Origin: DATJQF01 sp035505995
GTDB lineage: Bacteria > Bacteroidota > Bacteroidia > Bacteroidales > FEN-979
DNA length: 64,000 bases
Assembly: GCA_035505995.1 (NCBI GenBank)
Contig: DATJQF010000230.1
Span: forward strand, 5,301 to 69,300
Direction of reading: 5' to 3'
Shown here: one piece after another, positions 1-9,006 of the stretch
How positions within the stretch are numbered: position 1 is the first letter of the stretch
Layout of the letters: the number at the start of each line of letters is the position of its first letter
The notes under the pieces: generated by a model
The model's input: the letters and a program-made list of their open reading frames with translations, nothing else
Told to the model about the DNA's origin: nothing
Databases searched by the model: none
Position numbers and translations under genes: made by a program

Positions 1-357
1 ATGCGCGACGTGGAGGAAGCGGCCGGAAAAGGGCACGAGCGGGCCGAGCTCGCCCTCGATATGTATGCTTACCGCGTGAAGAAATACATCGGGGCCTATA
101 CCGCCGCCATGGGGGGAGTGGATCTGATCGTTTTCACCGGGGGCATCGGGGAGAATGATTTTGATACCCGCCGCCGTTCCATGGAAGGGATGGAGTTCAT
201 GGGCATCGATTTTGATTTCGACCGCAATAAAGGACTGCGATCCCAGGAAGTGGTGCTGACGCGTCCGGGATCAAAGGTGACGGTGATGGTCATGCCCACC
301 AATGAGGAACTCGTCATCGCCATGGATACCCACCACATCGTGACGGGTCAGAAATAA
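1..357 (+). CDS. ackA: Acetate kinase, C-terminal part (truncated by window start)
   Basis: Acetate kinase interconverts acetyl phosphate + ADP and acetate + ATP in the cytoplasm, the last ATP-yielding step of acetate fermentation. Only the last 118 residues of a roughly 400-residue protein are inside the window; the ATG at base 1 is probably an internal Met. The ASKHA-fold signature GGIGEN is visible at residues 47-52, preceded by a helix with GAYTAAMGG, and the C-terminal NEE..IA strand is intact. It converges on yebC with a 14-base gap. In many genomes pta lies just upstream of ackA, which here would be outside the window. Butyrate kinase belongs to the same superfamily, but the sequence around GGIGEN is acetate-kinase type and a separate buk occurs at 44.9 kb. 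Confidence 0.93.
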   Translation: MRDVEEAAGKGHERAELALDMYAYRVKKYIGAYTAAMGGVDLIVFTGGIGENDFDTRRRSMEGMEFMGIDFDFDRNKGLRSQEVVLTRPGSKVTVMVMPTNEELVIAMDTHHIVTGQK

Positions 358-371
358 GCAAGGGGGAAAAT

Positions 372-1115
372 TCAATCCAGCTTTTCTATCAGCTCTTCGG
401 TGAGCGTGAGGTTGTGGTAAACATTCTGCACATCCTCGTCTTCCTCGATCAGTTCGATCAGCTTTAAAACTTTTTTGGCAGCATCCACGTCGAGGGTTTC
501 GGTGTTCTTCGGGATCCGCTGGAGGGAGGCGCTTTCGGGCTCGATTTTCAGCTGCTCCAGCTTTTTCATCATGTTCCCGAAATCCTCCATGGCCGTGGTG
601 ATGGTGAACACGTCGTCATCCAGCACGATATCTTCGGCGCCGGCATCGATGACCTCCATCTCGAACTCATCCTGGTTCAGGTTCCCTTTCGGGACTACGA
701 AGACCCCTTTCCGGTCGAACAGGTAATTCAGCGATCCGTTCTTGCCGAGCTCTCCGCCATGCTTGCTGAAGTAGGCGCGGATGTTGCTGACGGTGCGCTG
801 GATGTTATCGGTGGTGGCTTCCACAAAGATGGCGATCCCCTGGGGTCCTTTTCCTTCATAAGTGGTTTCCGTGAGCGAAGCGGCATCCTTTTCAGAACCT
901 TTGTTAATGGCCCGCTGGAGTGTCTCCTTCGGCATACTGGCGCCTTTTGCATTGGCGATGGCGAGCCTCAGGCGGGGATTGTGTTCCGGGTCGGGACCGC
1001 TTTCCTTCACTGCAATCGTGATGTCCTTGATGATCTTGGAAAAGATCTTTGACCTCTTGGCATCCAGTGCCCCTTTCTTCCGTTTAATGGTCGACCATTT
1101 ATTGTGTCCTGACAT
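372..1115 (-). CDS. yebC: YebC/PmpR family protein (TACO1-like)
   Basis: A conserved cytoplasmic protein of the YebC/PmpR/TACO1 family, 247 residues, the usual length. It opens with the family hallmark MSGHNKWSTIKRKKG, followed by DAKRSKIFSKI and, in the middle domain, YEGKGPQG and NGSLNYLFDRKG. The family was described as DNA-binding regulators in some bacteria; more recent work links it to translation of difficult sequences such as proline runs, so the role here is left open. The ATG at 1113-1115 agrees with the conserved N-terminus. It stands alone, convergent with ackA and divergent from the lipoprotein gene at 1.26 kb. Confidence 0.95.
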   Translation of the reverse strand: MSGHNKWSTIKRKKGALDAKRSKIFSKIIKDITIAVKESGPDPEHNPRLRLAIANAKGASMPKETLQRAINKGSEKDAASLTETTYEGKGPQGIAIFVEATTDNIQRTVSNIRAYFSKHGGELGKNGSLNYLFDRKGVFVVPKGNLNQDEFEMEVIDAGAEDIVLDDDVFTITTAMEDFGNMMKKLEQLKIEPESASLQRIPKNTETLDVDAAKKVLKLIELIEEDEDVQNVYHNLTLTEELIEKLD

Positions 1116-1216
1116 AAAATCTACCGGATCGGCTCCTTTTATTAATGTAACTGATTGACAATGTATTTCCCCGTAAAATTAAAAAAAAATTGATTTCGTT
1201 ATACAAAAACGATTGG

Positions 1217-1224
1217 TAAATTTG
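1217..1224 (+). promoter_or_regulatory. TAnnTTTG -7 box ahead of the Ig-like lipoprotein gene
   Basis: TAAATTTG matches the Bacteroidota -7 consensus TAnnTTTG in an AT-rich gap. A TTG at 1190-1192 lies 24 bases upstream, slightly far for the -33 element. Transcription would start about 20-25 bases before the ATG at 1257. Confidence 0.55.
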
Positions 1225-1256
1225 GCAATCCAAAGCCATCCGCAACTTCCGTGAAC

Positions 1257-3002
1257 ATGCTGCGAAAAATCCCGGGACTCCTTTCTTTCCTTCTTCCGGC
1301 CGTGTTGATCCTGAGCCGGTGCGCCAACCCGGTGACCCCCCAGGGAGGGCCCAAGGACGTTTCGCCGCCCAAAGTCGTAAAAGCCACTCCCCCGAATCAT
1401 TCCATACATTTCAACAGCCACGATATCGAGCTCCGTTTCGGGGAATTCATCCAGTTGAAGGAGCCCCAGAACAAGATCACGGTGTCCCCGCCTTACCTGT
1501 CGGATATCGATTACCGGCTCCAGGGAAAGACCCTCCTCATCAAGCTGCGTGATTCACTCCGGCAGAACATGACCTACTCCATCTATTTTGGAGATGCTAT
1601 TTCCGATATCACGGAAAGCAATATCCTGAAGAACTTTTCCTATGTCTTCTCCACCGGTTCCTATATCGATTCCTTAAGCCTGGAGGGCGATCTGGTGGAT
1701 GCTTTCACCCTGCAAACGGAACCCGACGTGTGGGCCACGCTCTACGCCAATGAAAACGATACGCTGCCGCTCGATTCCCTGCCGATGCACGTTCCGCCTT
1801 TATACCGCACCCGCTCCGATGACCACGGGCATTTCGTGCTGCATAACCTTAAGGAAGGAAAATTTCTCCTCTTTGCCGTAAAGGACCTGAATGGCAACAC
1901 GTATTTCGATCAGCCGACCGAGGCCATCGCCTTTTGCGATTCCCTGGTGAACCCGGTTTACATCCCACCCTCCGCGGAGGATACGTTGAAGCATGACACG
2001 GTGGCCCGGAAAGACAGCCTGATCCGGCAGGACAGCCTTCCGGCCCTCATACCCTCCTTCCCCGTTTACAAGCTCCGGATGTTCCTCCAGGAAGATTCGA
2101 TCCAGCGAATCCTCAGGAAAACCCTGGTCAGCGACCGGCAGGTCATGCTGGTTTTCAAATATCCGCTGGTTAATCCACAGTTCGAGGCCCTGCATTTTAT
2201 CCCCGGGGAAAGCTGGATGAAACCTGAGTTCAGCAAAAGGATGGATACGGCCACGCTCTGGCTGACCTCTTACCCGTATGATTCCCTGATCCTGAAGATC
2301 AGCGACAAAGGGAAAGCATTTGATACGGCGTCGTTTGATCTTACCCTGAAACGGGAAAAGAAAAAAGTCTCCAGATCCGGGACGGAAAATCAACCGCATC
2401 TTGTAGTGACCATCAACCCGCCAGACGGCAGACTGAACCCTTTCCGGAGCAACCCGGTCCTGGTCTCTTCCATGCCCTTGGAAAAATACGATCTGACCTG
2501 TGCAAAGCTCGTTGCCGACAAGGACACGGTCCCGGTTCCCCTGGTATTAGCCGACTCCATCAAAAGGAAAATGATGGTCCCCTACAAGTGGAAAGAGGGA
2601 AAGTCGTATGTACTGATCGTTCCGGACTCCGCCTTTACCGCCATAAACGGACGGTCGAACGATTCTCTCCGGTTCAGCTTTAAAACCTACGAGGCAAGGG
2701 ATTTCGGCACCATCCTGATCCGGCTTAAAGGGACCCTCCGCAAAGGAGACCTGCTCCTGCAGCTCCTCGGGAATAATGATGCGGTGGTGATACAGAAAAC
2801 CGTGACCGCTCCCGGGGATGTTTTGTTCGATTACCTGCTGCCGGCCACGTACCGGCTCCGCCTCATCTTCGATGAGAACAGCAATGGCAGATGGGATAGC
2901 GGGAATTTTCCCCGGAAGCTCCAACCGGAGGAAGTGCAATACTTCCCGAAGTCAATCGAGGTCAGGGGAAATTGGGATATAGATGAAACCTGGGAGTTCT
3001 GA
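1257..3002 (+). CDS. Ig-like domain (Big_5) lipoprotein
   Basis: A probable lipoprotein of the Bacteroidota Ig-like (SbsA/Big_5) family, 581 residues from ATG 1257 (a GTG at 1251 is an alternative). A hydrophobic signal ends at ILSRC, followed by the family hallmark NPVTPQGGPKDVSPP, where proline and glycine positions are conserved. The next 100 residues (KVVKATPPNHS through YSIYFGDAISDI) form the Ig-like domain; a second beta-rich domain lies near residues 370-480, and the end (YRLRLIFDENSNGRWDSGNF) resembles a small beta-sandwich. Arg just before the lipobox Cys is unusual, so lipidation is inferred. The role is unknown; it probably sits in the envelope. The stop codon abuts that of the arsR-type gene on the other strand. 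Confidence 0.8.
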   Translation: MLRKIPGLLSFLLPAVLILSRCANPVTPQGGPKDVSPPKVVKATPPNHSIHFNSHDIELRFGEFIQLKEPQNKITVSPPYLSDIDYRLQGKTLLIKLRDSLRQNMTYSIYFGDAISDITESNILKNFSYVFSTGSYIDSLSLEGDLVDAFTLQTEPDVWATLYANENDTLPLDSLPMHVPPLYRTRSDDHGHFVLHNLKEGKFLLFAVKDLNGNTYFDQPTEAIAFCDSLVNPVYIPPSAEDTLKHDTVARKDSLIRQDSLPALIPSFPVYKLRMFLQEDSIQRILRKTLVSDRQVMLVFKYPLVNPQFEALHFIPGESWMKPEFSKRMDTATLWLTSYPYDSLILKISDKGKAFDTASFDLTLKREKKKVSRSGTENQPHLVVTINPPDGRLNPFRSNPVLVSSMPLEKYDLTCAKLVADKDTVPVPLVLADSIKRKMMVPYKWKEGKSYVLIVPDSAFTAINGRSNDSLRFSFKTYEARDFGTILIRLKGTLRKGDLLLQLLGNNDAVVIQKTVTAPGDVLFDYLLPATYRLRLIFDENSNGRWDSGNFPRKLQPEEVQYFPKSIEVRGNWDIDETWEF

Positions 3003-3302
3003 TCAGGCCATGCTGCAGCGGTTGATGCAGTCCACCACTTCAACCAGATGGTCATATTTCAGGGAATAAAGGATCATCTTCCCATCACGTTTGGATTCCA
3101 GCAATCCTTTGTTCTTCAGAATATTCAGATGATGGGAGGCAGAGGCCTGCTCGATATCCAGACGCTCATAGATTTCAGTGACGGTAAGCCTTTTGTTGCG
3201 GGTTAACAGGTCGATGATGGCGATCCGCATCGGGTGGGCGATAGCTCTTAAGCGGCTGGCTGCCATTTCCAATTTTTCAATGTCCAGTTTAACGGTTTTC
3301 AT
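3003..3302 (-). CDS. ArsR/SmtB family winged-helix regulator
   Basis: A small transcriptional regulator of 99 residues from ATG 3302; an in-frame upstream extension exists, but it is AT-rich and unlike the family. The ArsR winged helix is clear: RLRAIAHPMRIAIIDLL (helix 1-2), LTVTEIYERLDIEQASASHHLNILKNKGLL (recognition helix with SHHL at 57-60) and the wing RDGKMILYSL. The classic metal site ELCVCD is absent from helix 3; two cysteines near the C-terminus (C92, C96 in DCINRC) are the only candidates for metal or redox sensing. The effector is unknown. It is a single gene with an AT-rich promoter region and no visible regulated partner, as adenine deaminase downstream is 78 bases before its start and on the same strand pointing away. 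Confidence 0.88.
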   Translation of the reverse strand: MKTVKLDIEKLEMAASRLRAIAHPMRIAIIDLLTRNKRLTVTEIYERLDIEQASASHHLNILKNKGLLESKRDGKMILYSLKYDHLVEVVDCINRCSMA

Positions 3303-3380
3303 AAAATATAATCTAATTATTGAAATAGGTGTCTGCAAATATAGAAAAAAATATTATAGTCAAGTAAATATATAAATATT

Positions 3381-5030
3381 TTAGCTTCCTTTTGCGAAAA
3401 TCCCGGTTAATTTGAAGTTTTTTCCGTCGAACAACCCCCGGTCGCTCATTTTCAGTTCCGGGATGACGAGCAACGCCATAAAGGAAAGGGTCATGAACGG
3501 GGCCCGCAGCGGGCTGCCCAGTTCCCGGGCTTTCCGGTCCAGGGAATCATAGGCTTCCGCCACTTTCAGGCCGTTTTCTCCCGACATGATCCCGGCAAAA
3601 GGCAACGGCAGGATCAGGTCCTCCCGGTCGCCGACCACCGAGATGCCTCCCCGCGTAGCGATGATAAGGTTGATCGCCCGGATCAGCGATACATCCTCCG
3701 CCCCCACGGCGATGATATTATGGCTGTCGTGTGCAACCGAAGAGGCAATCGCTCCCTTTTTCAGTCCAAAGCCATGGATGAATCCCACGGCAGGCGGTGC
3801 ATCCGTGTAACGATCCTTCACCACGATCTTCAGGATATCCTGCTCCGGTGATCCGCTGAGCTGTCCCTGCACTGAGGGCAGGACCGCCTCCGATTCCCCG
3901 GTGACCAGCTGTCCGTCGAATGCACGGATCACCCTAACTGGTTTGCCTTTATCGGGAATGGCTATTTGCTCCGCAGTTACCGGGGAGGCATGAAAGATGT
4001 TTTTCGGCTCCTCCTTCACCTCTTCCAGCAAGGATTTTCCATTTTCAGCGACCTTAATTCCATTTATAAATACCGATTGAATATTGAACCCGGCCAGGTC
4101 ATCCACCTGTATGAGATCGGCCGGATCCCCGGGTTGGAGCAGTCCTGCGCCCAGGGAATAATGTCGGACCGGATTCAGGGTGCAGGCACGGAGGACGTTC
4201 ATGGTATCAAGTCCTCTGCCGATCGCCCGTTTCACGAGTTCGTTGATATGTCCGGTCCGGAGATCGTTCGGGTGCTTGTCGTCGGAACAAAGCATGACGC
4301 TGTCCGGATATTCATCGATCAGGTCTGCCAGCGCCTCGAAATTCCTGGCGGCGCTCCCTTCCCGGATGAGGATCTTCATCCCGGCCCGGATCTTATCCAG
4401 GGCTTCCTCCCGGGTGAAGCATTCGTGGTCGGTGGTGATCCCCGCGGCGGCATACCGGGCGGCATCCTCTCCCCTCAATCCGGGTGCGTGCCCGTCGACC
4501 GGCTTTCCATATTTTCTCGCCAGGGCCAGCTTTCTCAACACGATCTCATCCTGGAAAAGCACCCCGGGAAAATTCATCATCTCCGACAAATAATGGACCT
4601 CCTCCAGGCGCAGCAATTCCTCGACTTCTTCCGGTCCGATCACCGCGCCGGCTGTTTCGAAAGGAGTGGCCGGGACACATGACGGGGCCCCGAAATAGAA
4701 CCGGAAAGGCACCTTTTTCCCGTTGGCGATCATGAACCGGACCCCATCGATCCCAAGGACATTCGCGATCTCATGCGGATCCGAAACGGTCGCCACCGTA
4801 CCGTGCACCACCGCCATCCGGGCAAACCCGGAAGGGATCAGCATGGAGCTTTCGATGTGAATGTGCGCATCGATCAGGCCGGGAAGGATATAGCCGCTTT
4901 CCCGGGTCTCCTCTTCCCGGATCCCTGCGATCTTCCCCTGCTCAACCCGTACGGTCCCCCGGAAGATCCTCTTCCCGACCACATCCACGATATGCCCGGA
5001 TAGTTCGAAGGGGGCTGGATTATTGGTCAT
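3381..5030 (-). CDS. ade: Adenine deaminase
   Basis: Deaminates adenine to hypoxanthine in purine salvage; a cytoplasmic amidohydrolase-superfamily metalloenzyme. 549 residues, normal for the bacterial Ade family. Metal-binding features are visible: GLIDAHIHIESS (HxH) near residues 50-60, a PHEIANV segment, VDGHAPGLRGEDAARY and DDKHPNDL. The C-terminal half carries the family-specific GFGLKKGAIASSVAHDSHN block. The start ATG at 5028-5030 lies at the edge of a heptamer repeat array, so only 24 bases, all repeat, separate it from the stop of rlmN; read-through from rlmN is likely. Family membership is clear; no unusual residue seen. Confidence 0.94.
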   Translation of the reverse strand: MTNNPAPFELSGHIVDVVGKRIFRGTVRVEQGKIAGIREEETRESGYILPGLIDAHIHIESSMLIPSGFARMAVVHGTVATVSDPHEIANVLGIDGVRFMIANGKKVPFRFYFGAPSCVPATPFETAGAVIGPEEVEELLRLEEVHYLSEMMNFPGVLFQDEIVLRKLALARKYGKPVDGHAPGLRGEDAARYAAAGITTDHECFTREEALDKIRAGMKILIREGSAARNFEALADLIDEYPDSVMLCSDDKHPNDLRTGHINELVKRAIGRGLDTMNVLRACTLNPVRHYSLGAGLLQPGDPADLIQVDDLAGFNIQSVFINGIKVAENGKSLLEEVKEEPKNIFHASPVTAEQIAIPDKGKPVRVIRAFDGQLVTGESEAVLPSVQGQLSGSPEQDILKIVVKDRYTDAPPAVGFIHGFGLKKGAIASSVAHDSHNIIAVGAEDVSLIRAINLIIATRGGISVVGDREDLILPLPFAGIMSGENGLKVAEAYDSLDRKARELGSPLRAPFMTLSFMALLVIPELKMSDRGLFDGKNFKLTGIFAKGS

Positions 5031-5073
5031 GGGTCATTGGTCATTAGTCATTGGTCATTGGTCATTGGTCATT
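5025..5073. repeat. Tandem heptamer array, unit GGTCATT
   Basis: Six contiguous 7-base units run from 5032 to 5073 (five GGTCATT and one AGTCATT), with a near copy GGTCATG at 5025-5031 that contains the adenine deaminase start codon. The array lies between ade and rlmN and supplies the rlmN stop codon on the minus strand at 5055-5057. Confidence 0.9.
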
Positions 5074-6173
5074 CTTAATCCGTAATCCGTAATCCGTAAT
5101 CCGTAATCCGTAATTACTTTCCCCGCCAGCTGTCCGCAGGCTGCATCAATATCCCCGCCCCTGCTTTTTCTCAAATTTACGACGAGATTCCTTCTTTCCA
5201 GCTCCCGCCGGAAAGCTTCAACCCTCAGGGGATCGGGCTTGCGGTACCCGGACCCTTCCACCGGGTTATATCCGATCAGGTTGATCTTGACCGGGAAGCT
5301 GCGGCAGAATGCTGCCAGTTCTTTCGCATCTTCAACGGAATCGTTGAATTCACGGAACAGGATGAATTCGATGGTGAATCGCTTCCCGGTAACTTTATGA
5401 TAATACTTCATGGCCTCCGAAAGGGACTCTACCGGGTATTTCCGGTTTACGGGCACGATCCGGTTCCTCTTTTCATTGTTGGCGGTATGAAGTGAAAGGG
5501 CGAAATGATACCGGGGCCGGTCATCCGCCATTTTACGGATCAGGTCAGGGATGCCGACACTGGAAACCGTGATCCGCTGCGGCGACATACCCAGCCCCCC
5601 GGGCGAAGTGATCTTCTCGATCGCCAGCTTCACCTGCTCATAGTTCAGCAGGGGTTCTCCCATTCCCATGAAGACGAGGTTGGACAAGGGGTTCGCTTCC
5701 GGCATGCGGGGACGGGCTTTCCCGGTCAGCCCTTCTTCCCCTGCCGAAAGACAGGACACCTGGTCGAAGATCTCTCCCGCGGTCAGGTTCCTCCGGAACC
5801 CTAACCGGCCCGTAGCGCAAAAGACGCATCCCAGCGGGCAGCCCGATTGCGACGAGATGCAGGCAGTATGCCGGGAGCCGGAAGGAATAAGCACGCTTTC
5901 GGTCAGGTTCCCGTCGTCTGTCCGGAAAGCCACTTTTAAGGTGCCATCCCGGCTTTTCTGAATGTGTTCAGGATGTAAGGCAGGAAAACTAAAATGATCG
6001 CCGAGCTCCCGGCGGATCTCTTTCGGCAGGTTGGTCATTTCGGAGAACGACCGCGCGGATTTTTTCCACAGCCATTCGGAAACCTGCCGGGCATGAAAGC
6101 GGGGCTTATTCCTCGCGGAGAAAAAATCCCCGATCTCTTCAACGGTAACCTGCCGGATATCGGGCTTTACCAT
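5055..6173 (-). CDS. rlmN: 23S rRNA (adenine2503-C2) / tRNA methyltransferase RlmN
   Basis: A radical-SAM dual-specificity methylase that modifies A2503 of 23S rRNA and A37 of some tRNAs. 372 residues. The Fe-S cysteines are C112, C116 and C119 (GCPLGCVFCATG). The second methyl-relay cysteine near the C-terminus is in DIDAACGQLAGKV, about residue 346. Conserved NLVFMGMGEPLLNY and QRITVSSVG blocks are present. Odd feature: the last 20 or so residues (ITDYGLR twice, then MTNDQ) come entirely from the two heptamer arrays and are not part of the family. The start overlaps the upstream DUF4468 gene by seven bases (ATGGTAA), supporting this ATG and co-transcription. Confidence 0.95.
   Translation of the reverse strand: MVKPDIRQVTVEEIGDFFSARNKPRFHARQVSEWLWKKSARSFSEMTNLPKEIRRELGDHFSFPALHPEHIQKSRDGTLKVAFRTDDGNLTESVLIPSGSRHTACISSQSGCPLGCVFCATGRLGFRRNLTAGEIFDQVSCLSAGEEGLTGKARPRMPEANPLSNLVFMGMGEPLLNYEQVKLAIEKITSPGGLGMSPQRITVSSVGIPDLIRKMADDRPRYHFALSLHTANNEKRNRIVPVNRKYPVESLSEAMKYYHKVTGKRFTIEFILFREFNDSVEDAKELAAFCRSFPVKINLIGYNPVEGSGYRKPDPLRVEAFRRELERRNLVVNLRKSRGGDIDAACGQLAGKVITDYGLRITDYGLRMTNDQ
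5076..5116. repeat. Tandem heptamer array, unit TAATCCG
   Basis: Five perfect 7-base units (5076-5110) plus a partial unit TAATTA. On the minus strand the array is translated inside rlmN; because 21 bases equal seven codons, it encodes a seven-residue peptide period, ITDYGLR. It directly follows the GGTCATT array, two bases away. Confidence 0.9.
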
Positions 6174-6727
6174 TCATCCTTCTTTATCACTTTCGGTTTC
6201 ATTCCCTCTTTCAGGCTGTGGATCAGGGCCTGCATGGTCGTGTCGGTCTGGTAAAGATAGGAAGCCCAGTTGGGGTTAAAGGCAGGATCGTTGACGTTCA
6301 TCCATTTCTCGATCGGGTACCGGCTGGCCGACTTCAGGTTGAAATCCGTCAGGGTGTACCGGTATTTGTTCTCCTTGAACTCCACGCGGATATCATACAT
6401 GATCACGCCTGCATCCCGGGTAAGCCCGTCATCGTCCTTGTAATAGATCTTGAATCTGCCCTCTCCTTCCAGCTTTCCGTTCACCTTATCCTGGACCCTG
6501 AACACACTGGTCGGGCTCAGGTAATATTGCCGGAACCATTCCGCCCCGCGGTCATACAGGACATCCTTGGTCCCTTGCTGGTCCACGACTTCCCGGTACT
6601 GGATCAGCTTGGTATCCGGATCCACCGGAAGCTTGGGCATCGACTCGGCCCCCGGGATCTGCTCCTGTGCACAGGCCACCCGGAACAGGAACAAGGCCGG
6701 AAATATCAGTAAAAAGCTGCGCATCAT
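6167..6727 (-). CDS. Secreted DUF4468 domain protein
   Basis: A 186-residue exported protein of unknown role. A typical signal peptide (residues 1-20, ending RVACA) is followed by a mature domain with the DUF4468 pattern: IQYREVVDQQGTKDVLYDRGAEWF, a GEGRFKIYY strand, YDIRVEFKENKYRYTLTDF, and a C-terminal helix. DUF4468 is a TBP-like alpha/beta fold common in Bacteroidota, usually periplasmic. It is the first gene of a probable DUF4468-rlmN-ade transcript, with a seven-base overlap to rlmN. The link between the two activities is not obvious; operon membership may be incidental. Confidence 0.75.
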   Translation of the reverse strand: MMRSFLLIFPALFLFRVACAQEQIPGAESMPKLPVDPDTKLIQYREVVDQQGTKDVLYDRGAEWFRQYYLSPTSVFRVQDKVNGKLEGEGRFKIYYKDDDGLTRDAGVIMYDIRVEFKENKYRYTLTDFNLKSASRYPIEKWMNVNDPAFNPNWASYLYQTDTTMQALIHSLKEGMKPKVIKKDEW

Positions 6728-6851
6728 GACTCAGGTGTATTGATCTCTGCAATTTTACAATATATCGGGACAGCTTATTCAGGGGTTCCCTAAATTTTTT
6801 TCCACACAAATAATAACACCCCAACCCCGGAAAAAGTATAGCGCCCGGGCA

Positions 6852-6879
6852 TAAAAAAACCCCGGATGATCCGGGGTTT
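6852..6879 (-). terminator. Rho-independent terminator after groEL
   Basis: On the minus strand, a stem AAACCCCGGA / TCCGGGGTTT with a three-base loop (6857-6879) is followed by seven T. It ends the groES-groEL transcript 20 bases after the groEL stop. Confidence 0.9.
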
Positions 6880-6898
6880 ATAAAGTTTGCGGGAAGGT

Positions 6899-8545
6899 TT
6901 AGTACATATCTCCCATTCCGCCGCCGTACCCGCCGGGTCCGCCCATCGGCATCTTGGGTTCCTTTTCTTCCTTGTGGGTCACGATCACGCATTCGGTCGT
7001 AAGGATCATGCCGGCAATAGACGCGGCATTTTCCAGGGCGATGCGGGCCACCTTGGTCGGATCAATGACACCGGTTTTCAGCAGGTTCTCATACTGCTCG
7101 GTGCGTGCATTGAAGCCGAAATCATCCTTTCCTTCCTTCACTTTCTGAGCTACCACGGAACCATCCAGTCCCGCGTTTTCCACGATCTGGCGCAGGGGTT
7201 CTTCGAGCGCCCTCTTCACGATGGAAATGCCGGTGTTCTCGTCGTCATTGTCGCCTTTCATCTTTTCGATGACCGGGATGGCGCGGATGAAAGCCACGCC
7301 TCCGCCCGGGATGATCCCTTCTTCAATGGCGGCGCGGGTTGCATGCAGGGCATCGTCGAACCGGTCCTTCTTTTCCTTCATTTCCACTTCGCTGGCAGCG
7401 CCGACGTAGATCACGGCCACTCCGCCGGCCAGTTTTGCCAGCCGTTCCTGGAGCTTTTCACGGTCGTAATCGGAAGTGGTCGTGCCGATCTGTGCCTTGA
7501 TCTGGTTCACCCGTGCCTCGATGTCGGATTTCTTTCCCTTGCCGCTGACGATCGTCGTGTTATCCTTGTCGATGGTCACCTTTTCCGCTTCACCCAGGTA
7601 CTGGAGCGTGGTGTCTTCCAGCTTGTATCCTTTTTCTTCGGAGATCACCATGCCTCCGGTCAGGACTGCAATGTCCTCCAGCATTTCCTTTCTCCGGTCG
7701 CCGAACCCGGGAGCCTTTACGGCCGCCACCTTCAGCGATCCGCGGATCTTGTTGACTACCAAAGTAGCCAGCGCTTCCCCTTCCACGTCCTCGGAGATGA
7801 TGATCAGGGGACGGCCCGTCTGCACGACTTTCTCCAGCAGCGGAAGCAGATCCTTCATCACGGAGATCTTCTTGTCGTGGATCAGGATATAGGGAGTTTC
7901 GTACACGGCCTCCATTTTCTCGGTATCGGTAATGAAATACGGAGAAATATATCCGCGGTCAAACTGCATCCCTTCCACAACTTTTACCGTGGTCTCAATA
8001 CCTTTTGCTTCCTCGATGGTGATCACGCCTTCCTTCTTCACCTTGCCCATGGCCTCGGCGATCATCTTCCCGATGAACGTATCGTTGTTCGCCGAAACGG
8101 AAGCTACCTGTTCGATCTTCTCTACGCTGTCGCCGATCTTTTTGGTTTGCTTTTTCAGGGTCTCTATGACTTCTGCAACGGCTTTGTCGATCCCTCTTTT
8201 CAGATCCATCGGGTTGGCGCCTGCCGTTACGTTCTTCAGCCCGGTCGTAAAGATCGACTGGGCCAGTACAGTTGCCGTGGTGGTTCCGTCGCCGGCGAGC
8301 TCGCTGGTCTTGGAAGCCACTTCCTTCACCAGCTGGGCGCCCATGTTCTCGATCGGGTCTTTCACTTCCACTTCCTTGGCTACGGTGACGCCGTCCTTCG
8401 TGATGACGGGTGCTCCGTATGATTTTTCAATGATCACATTGCGTCCGCTCGGACCCAGGGTCACCTTCACTGCATTGGAAAGCTCATCCACACCTTTTTT
8501 CAGAGCTTCTCTTGCCTTTATGCTAAACAGAATGTCTTTTGCCAT
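6899..8545 (-). CDS. groEL: 60 kDa chaperonin GroEL
   Basis: The ATP-dependent folding chaperonin that forms the double-ring cage with GroES. 548 residues from the second Met (MAKDILF), the usual start; an ATG two codons earlier is possible. Hallmarks: [22 protein letters not shown] (ATPase Asp in the DGTTT motif), AAVEEGI-type [16 protein letters not shown] and [10 protein letters not shown]. The C-terminal tail is a short Gly-Met stretch ([11 protein letters not shown]) rather than a long GGM repeat. It follows groES after about 50 bases and ends in a clear terminator. Regulation is discussed under the palindrome upstream of groES. Confidence 0.98.
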   Translation of the reverse strand: MAKDILFSIKAREALKKGVDELSNAVKVTLGPSGRNVIIEKSYGAPVITKDGVTVAKEVEVKDPIENMGAQLVKEVASKTSELAGDGTTTATVLAQSIFTTGLKNVTAGANPMDLKRGIDKAVAEVIETLKKQTKKIGDSVEKIEQVASVSANNDTFIGKMIAEAMGKVKKEGVITIEEAKGIETTVKVVEGMQFDRGYISPYFITDTEKMEAVYETPYILIHDKKISVMKDLLPLLEKVVQTGRPLIIISEDVEGEALATLVVNKIRGSLKVAAVKAPGFGDRRKEMLEDIAVLTGGMVISEEKGYKLEDTTLQYLGEAEKVTIDKDNTTIVSGKGKKSDIEARVNQIKAQIGTTTSDYDREKLQERLAKLAGGVAVIYVGAASEVEMKEKKDRFDDALHATRAAIEEGIIPGGGVAFIRAIPVIEKMKGDNDDENTGISIVKRALEEPLRQIVENAGLDGSVVAQKVKEGKDDFGFNARTEQYENLLKTGVIDPTKVARIALENAASIAGMILTTECVIVTHKEEKEPKMPMGGPGGYGGGMGDMY

Positions 8546-8594
8546 TTTCATTAAGTATTTAAGTTAGACTTTCATTTTTCCTGGTACTTGCGGA

Positions 8595-8873
8595 TCAGAT
8601 AATGGCTACGATATCCGATTCACGCATGATAAGGTAGTTGTTCCCGTCGATCGTGATCTCCGACCCGGAATATTTTCCGTATAATACCACGTCGCCTACC
8701 TTTACCGTCATGGGTTCGTCTTTTTTGCCGGTGCCTACCGCTACGACCGTGCCTTTCTGCGGTTTCTCTTTCGCAGTATCCGGTATGATGATGCCCGCAG
8801 CTGTTTTTTCCTCGGCCGGTGCCGGTTCGACTAATACCCTGTCGGCCAATGGTTTAATCTTCAATTTTGCCAT
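8595..8873 (-). CDS. groES: 10 kDa co-chaperonin GroES
   Basis: The heptameric lid of the GroEL cage. 92 residues from the [17 protein letters not shown] start; an ATG three codons upstream is equally readable. The mobile loop ([21 protein letters not shown]) and the C-terminal [14 protein letters not shown] are typical. It is the first gene of the groES-groEL operon, with a 179-base upstream gap to secG that contains a perfect palindrome and short direct repeats. There is no Shine-Dalgarno sequence, as is common in Bacteroidota. Confidence 0.97.
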   Translation of the reverse strand: MAKLKIKPLADRVLVEPAPAEEKTAAGIIIPDTAKEKPQKGTVVAVGTGKKDEPMTVKVGDVVLYGKYSGSEITIDGNNYLIMRESDIVAII

Positions 8874-9006
8874 AGTATTCATGAATTTGGTTAAACAAAT
8901 AATATTTTTCAGTGGAATGGTGGGGGTATGTCATATATTGTGCCACAGAAAAAAAAGTTAACGACCTGGACATTTTTACAGTAATACGAAAATTTAAGGG
9001 AAAAAA

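Noticed and set aside
5025..5116. Possible CRISPR array in the short tandem repeats
   Set aside because: The units are 7 bases with no spacers; they are simple tandem arrays, not repeat-spacer structures.
6887..8422. Long open frame on the plus strand opposite groEL
   Set aside because: It mirrors the conserved groEL codons on the other strand and has no family-like features; it is a shadow of a high-GC gene.
8925..8945. TGGCAC on the minus strand upstream of groES as a sigma54 promoter
   Set aside because: The -12 TTGC half is absent at the right spacing (it reads ATATATGAC).
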